Positions 61,462 to 64,000 of a stretch of 64,000 nt of DNA are shown here, one piece after another. The first letter of the stretch is position 1; each line of letters starts with the position of its first letter. Source of the DNA: Shewanella khirikhana. GTDB lineage: Bacteria > Pseudomonadota > Gammaproteobacteria > Enterobacterales > Shewanellaceae. Under the pieces are notes generated by a model that was given only the letters and a program-made list of their open reading frames with translations, searched no databases and had not been told where the DNA came from. The stretch covers positions 1,860,001-1,924,000 of the forward strand of contig NZ_CP020373.1 in assembly GCF_003957745.1 (NCBI RefSeq), given 5' to 3'. The position numbers and the translations under genes are program-made.

Positions 61462-62106
61462 TCAAAGATGGTCCAGCAGTGCCAAGGGGTTTGAAACGAT
61501 AGCAAGAGGAGATGCCGCCAGCAGAGTTTGTCTGTCATGGGTGCCGTAATCCACCCCAATGGACGACATACCGGCGTTATTCGCCATCTGCAAATCGAAC
61601 GCCGAATCGCCAATCATCACCGCTCGCTCCGGAGCCACATCCAGCTCAGCCAGCAGTTCATGCAACATTTGTGGGTGGGGCTTACTTTGGGTTTCATCGG
61701 CGCAGCGGCTGGCATGGAATCGCGGCCCAAGACCGGTTTCCTCGAGGATGCGGTTTAACCCGGCCCTGGCCTTGCCGGTGGCAATAGCAAGCTGCTTGCC
61801 CCGGCCTTGAAGCTCGGTAAGCAGCTCAGGCACACCCTCGTATAGTGGGCTCGGCGTGGCGTTGAAAATCAGATAGTGGGCACGGTACTTATCAATCCAG
61901 CTGTGCCGGGTAGCATCCGACTCATTGGGGAACAAAGCGCGCATGGCCTCCGGCATCGACAGGCCAATCACATCCCGCACTGCTTTTTCTGAGGGAACTG
62001 CAATCTCGAGTTCCCTCGCCAGCGCCTGCATGCAGTCGACGATTTTTCCGATGGAATTCATCAGGGTGCCATCCCAGTCGAAAATAATCAGGTCGAATTT
62101 CTGCAT
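61462..62106 (-). CDS. HAD superfamily hydrolase (phosphoglycolate phosphatase-like)
   Basis: The 214-residue phosphatase-like protein has motif I FDWDGTLMNS (about 8-17), motif II IATGKAR, the lysine in ETQSKPHPQML and motif IV MIGDSAFDLQMA. The cap domain is of the C1 helical type. The substrate is probably a small sugar phosphate or phosphoglycolate. Its start overlaps the rluC stop (both at 62106), so it is translated with rluC; such pairs are common in Shewanella and Vibrio. Confidence 0.9.
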   Translation of the reverse strand: MQKFDLIIFDWDGTLMNSIGKIVDCMQALARELEIAVPSEKAVRDVIGLSMPEAMRALFPNESDATRHSWIDKYRAHYLIFNATPSPLYEGVPELLTELQGRGKQLAIATGKARAGLNRILEETGLGPRFHASRCADETQSKPHPQMLHELLAELDVAPERAVMIGDSAFDLQMANNAGMSSIGVDYGTHDRQTLLAASPLAIVSNPLALLDHL

Positions 62107-63068
62107 TATTTGAGTGTCTCCAAATTGCTGAGCAGATTAACCAGCTCGTCATCGAGCGGTGCCTGCACTGACATTTCCACTTCAGTATCCGGATGGGTGA
62201 AGGTCAGCTGAGCCGCGTGCAAAAACAGGCGGCTAAGGCCCTTGGCACGCATGCTGTCATCAAACTTCTGCTCACTGTATTTTTCATCACAGGCAATAGG
62301 ATGGCCCTGATACTGACAATGAACCCGGATCTGGTGGGTACGCCCGGTCACCGGGCTTGCCTCCACCAGGGTGGCACCCTCAAAGCGGCCGAGTACCTTA
62401 AAGCGGGTCTCACTGGGCTTGCCTTCGCTGTTGACCCTGACTATGCGCTCACCGGATTTGAGAGTGATCTTGAGCAGCGGCGCCTTGACCACACGGTCAT
62501 GCTCCTGCCACTGACCACGCACCAGCGCCTGATATTGCTTGTGCATAGTCTTTTGTCTGAGCTGCTCGTGCAGATGACGCAGCGCCTTGCGCTTTTTCGC
62601 AATCAGCAGCACGCCGCTGGTATCACGGTCAAGCCGGTGCACCAGTTCCATAAATTTGCAGGTGGGTCGCAAGGCTCGCAGGGATTCAATCACCCCGTAA
62701 TCCACACCGCTGCCACCATGCACGGCAATACCGGCAGGTTTGTTCAGCACTATGATGTGCTTGTCTTCAAACAGAATGCGTTCTTCCAGCTGCGCCACCC
62801 GGTTAAGGTTGGCCGATGGTGCAGTGCGGTAATCTTTTTCGGCCACACGTACCGGCGGCACCCGCACCTCATCACCCGCTTCCAATTTGTACTCGGGCTT
62901 GACCCGCTTTTTGTTTACCCGCACCTCGCCTTTACGGACGATGCGGTAAATCATGCTCTTGGGCACGCCCTTGAGCCTGGCAAGCAGGAAATTATCAATA
63001 CGCTGACCGGCACCGTCTTCGTCGATGCTGATAAACTGAACCTGGGTTGGGGAAGTGTCTTTATTCAT
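62106..63068 (-). CDS. rluC: 23S rRNA pseudouridine synthase RluC
   Basis: RluC modifies uridines 955, 2504 and 2580 of 23S rRNA. The 320-residue product has an N-terminal S4 domain (about 20-80; RIDNFLLARLKGVPKSMIYR), the catalytic aspartate in VHRLDRDTSGVLL, and the RTHQIRVH motif. The ATG at 63068 (MNKDTSPTQ) matches the family; the open frame to 63098 adds ten residues. It is divergent from rne, the same arrangement as in E. coli. Confidence 0.95.
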   Translation of the reverse strand: MNKDTSPTQVQFISIDEDGAGQRIDNFLLARLKGVPKSMIYRIVRKGEVRVNKKRVKPEYKLEAGDEVRVPPVRVAEKDYRTAPSANLNRVAQLEERILFEDKHIIVLNKPAGIAVHGGSGVDYGVIESLRALRPTCKFMELVHRLDRDTSGVLLIAKKRKALRHLHEQLRQKTMHKQYQALVRGQWQEHDRVVKAPLLKITLKSGERIVRVNSEGKPSETRFKVLGRFEGATLVEASPVTGRTHQIRVHCQYQGHPIACDEKYSEQKFDDSMRAKGLSRLFLHAAQLTFTHPDTEVEMSVQAPLDDELVNLLSNLETLK

Positions 63069-63132
63069 GGTAAACCGTCTGGCTGGAACGCAGCGCATTG
63101 TACATCAAAGTCACGCTAAATGTGGCTTTGCA

Positions 63133-63161
63133 TTGCCGAAAATTTTGATTGTTGCTATATT
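63133..63161 (+). promoter_or_regulatory. Candidate promoter of rne
   Basis: TTGCCG (63133-63138) and TATATT (63156-63161) are 17 bases apart. This would give a leader of about 490 bases before the rne start. The call is by inspection, and other promoters may lie further downstream. Confidence 0.4.
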
Positions 63162-63566
63162 CCAATCGCGGACGGGGATTAACCGTGGATAAAGTGTTCA
63201 CAAAACCAGCGTCCGCTCGGTGTTCCCACAAGAGTAAAATTAACGGTTGAAGGATCGCAATTCATTGAGTTGCAAACCATCGTCTGAGTAAGCGCCACGT
63301 TTTTGGCAAGCATGACAGGTTAAATCCAATACACCGCCATTTTCATATGGTTTCCTGTGGAAAACACCCCTGAATCGAATTTTTGACTGAAACCAGTCAC
63401 CGGATGAATTGAGTCGGTTTAGGCATTCACGGAAGTAATTTAAAGAATTTATGGGGTTGGTTGACGTTTAACAACGAATTCCTTGTTTTTGTAATCATTG
63501 AAAAATAAGCCATAAATCGGAAGCGACACGCAGTGATTGCGTCTTACAGCAATGCGCTCCCACCTG

Positions 63567-63605
63567 CCTGATAACCCGTCGTGAGACGGTGTAGTGAAGA
63601 TCAGG
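63567..63605 (+). promoter_or_regulatory. Stem-loop in the rne 5' untranslated region (autoregulatory candidate)
   Basis: CCTGAT (63567-63572) pairs with ATCAGG (63600-63605), enclosing a second hairpin CCGTC-GTGA-GACGG (63576-63589) and an unpaired TGTAGTGAAG side. In E. coli the long rne leader has conserved hairpins through which RNase E represses its own synthesis. Position and shape fit that, but sequence equivalence was not tested. Confidence 0.55.
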
Positions 63606-63660
63606 CCCGGAATGCACCACTCAGACCCCGGTGACCCATTTAAAGAAGAATGACGTCACC

Positions 63661-64000
63661 ATGAAACGTATGCTGATTAACGCAACTCAATCTGAAGAGT
63701 TGCGCGTTGCCCTAGTTGATGGGCAACAACTCTATGATTTGGATATTGAAAGCCCAGGTCACGAACAGAAAAAAGCCAACATCTACAAGGGTAAAATCAC
63801 CCGCGTAGAACCCTCTCTCGAAGCCGCTTTCGTAGATTACGGTGCCGAGCGTCATGGCTTCCTGCCCCTTAAAGAAATCGCCCGCGAATACTTCCCCAAA
63901 GGTTATTCCTTCCAGGGCCGCCCCAACATCAAAGAGGTGGTGAGCGAAGGTCAGGAAGTGATTGTTCAGATTGATAAAGAAGAACGTGGCAACAAGGGCG
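63661..64000 (+). CDS. rne: Ribonuclease E, N-terminal part (cut by window end)
   Basis: RNase E is the main endoribonuclease of mRNA decay and scaffold of the degradosome. The visible 113 residues start MKRMLINATQSEELRVALVDGQ and continue with the beginning of the S1 domain (NIYKGKITRVEPSLEAAFVDYG, about residues 40-61, and GFLPLKEIARE). This is characteristic of RNase E rather than RNase G, and the divergent rluC supports it. The rest lies outside the window. Confidence 0.96.
   Translation, partial: MKRMLINATQSEELRVALVDGQQLYDLDIESPGHEQKKANIYKGKITRVEPSLEAAFVDYGAERHGFLPLKEIAREYFPKGYSFQGRPNIKEVVSEGQEVIVQIDKEERGNKG

Noticed and set aside
61305..61502. Open frame with repeated NFAQL-like residues
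   Set aside because: It is produced by translating a degenerate tandem DNA repeat, and it overlaps the HAD gene on the other strand.

Overview
This window is ordinary chromosomal sequence from a gammaproteobacterium. Gene content and order point to the Alteromonadales, most probably Shewanella: nhaB-dsbB, ycgN/ycgL next to minCDE, fadD-rnd, pheST-ihfA, a complete his operon with a histidine-rich leader, rne//rluC, and yceD-rpmF-plsX-fabHDG-acpP-fabF. The species call (something near S. amazonensis) is inference from synteny, protein similarity recalled from memory and moderate GC. I saw no rRNA, tRNA, CRISPR array, insertion sequence or prophage.

Layout. 1-4.8 kb: nhaB 3' end, dsbB, envelope and small conserved genes (ycgN, a lytic transglycosylase, ycgL) and minCDE. 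4.8-13.8 kb (minus): rnd, fadD, an alpha/beta hydrolase, an exported methyltransferase-like protein, an M50-type membrane peptidase translationally coupled to an unknown 109-residue protein, tsaB and yoaA. 13.9-21.6 kb (plus): his promoter, hisL leader, attenuator and hisGDCBHAFI. 21.7-27.4 kb (minus): a GAF-GGDEF diguanylate cyclase, lpxM, and pheS-pheT-ihfA. 27.8-32.0 kb (plus): a chemoreceptor and an 849-residue sensor with an apparently dead kinase core. 32.0-39.5 kb: a two-copy retropepsin-like protein, SpoIIAA-like and DUF3802-like genes, yceI, a cold-shock gene, pdxH and a polyamine cluster speE-speA-speD whose SpeD is of the eukaryotic type. 40-49 kb: cvfB-like, yceH, an ABC transporter, a second cold-shock gene, rlmA, an unknown gene, sbcB and cdd. 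49-52 kb (minus): a beta-hydroxyacid dehydrogenase, an FGGY kinase and a thioesterase. 52-64 kb: the fatty acid/phospholipid operon, yceF (maf), a GAF-PAS-GGDEF protein, a HAD phosphatase, rluC and the start of rne with a long 5' untranslated region.

Working together. The his operon makes histidine under leader-peptide attenuation. plsX-fabHDG-acpP-fabF starts fatty acid synthesis, with a terminator between acpP and fabF that probably sets a higher ACP output. speA, speE and speD provide agmatine, the aminopropyl donor and the aminopropyl transfer for polyamine synthesis. minCDE places the division site.

The less ordinary features are: the single-chain duplicated retropepsin, the eukaryotic-class SAM decarboxylase, the pseudokinase sensor, the exported methyltransferase, and five unrelated short tandem repeats in intergenic regions, one of them built from the hisB/hisH junction. 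I found no convincing new defence or mobile system.
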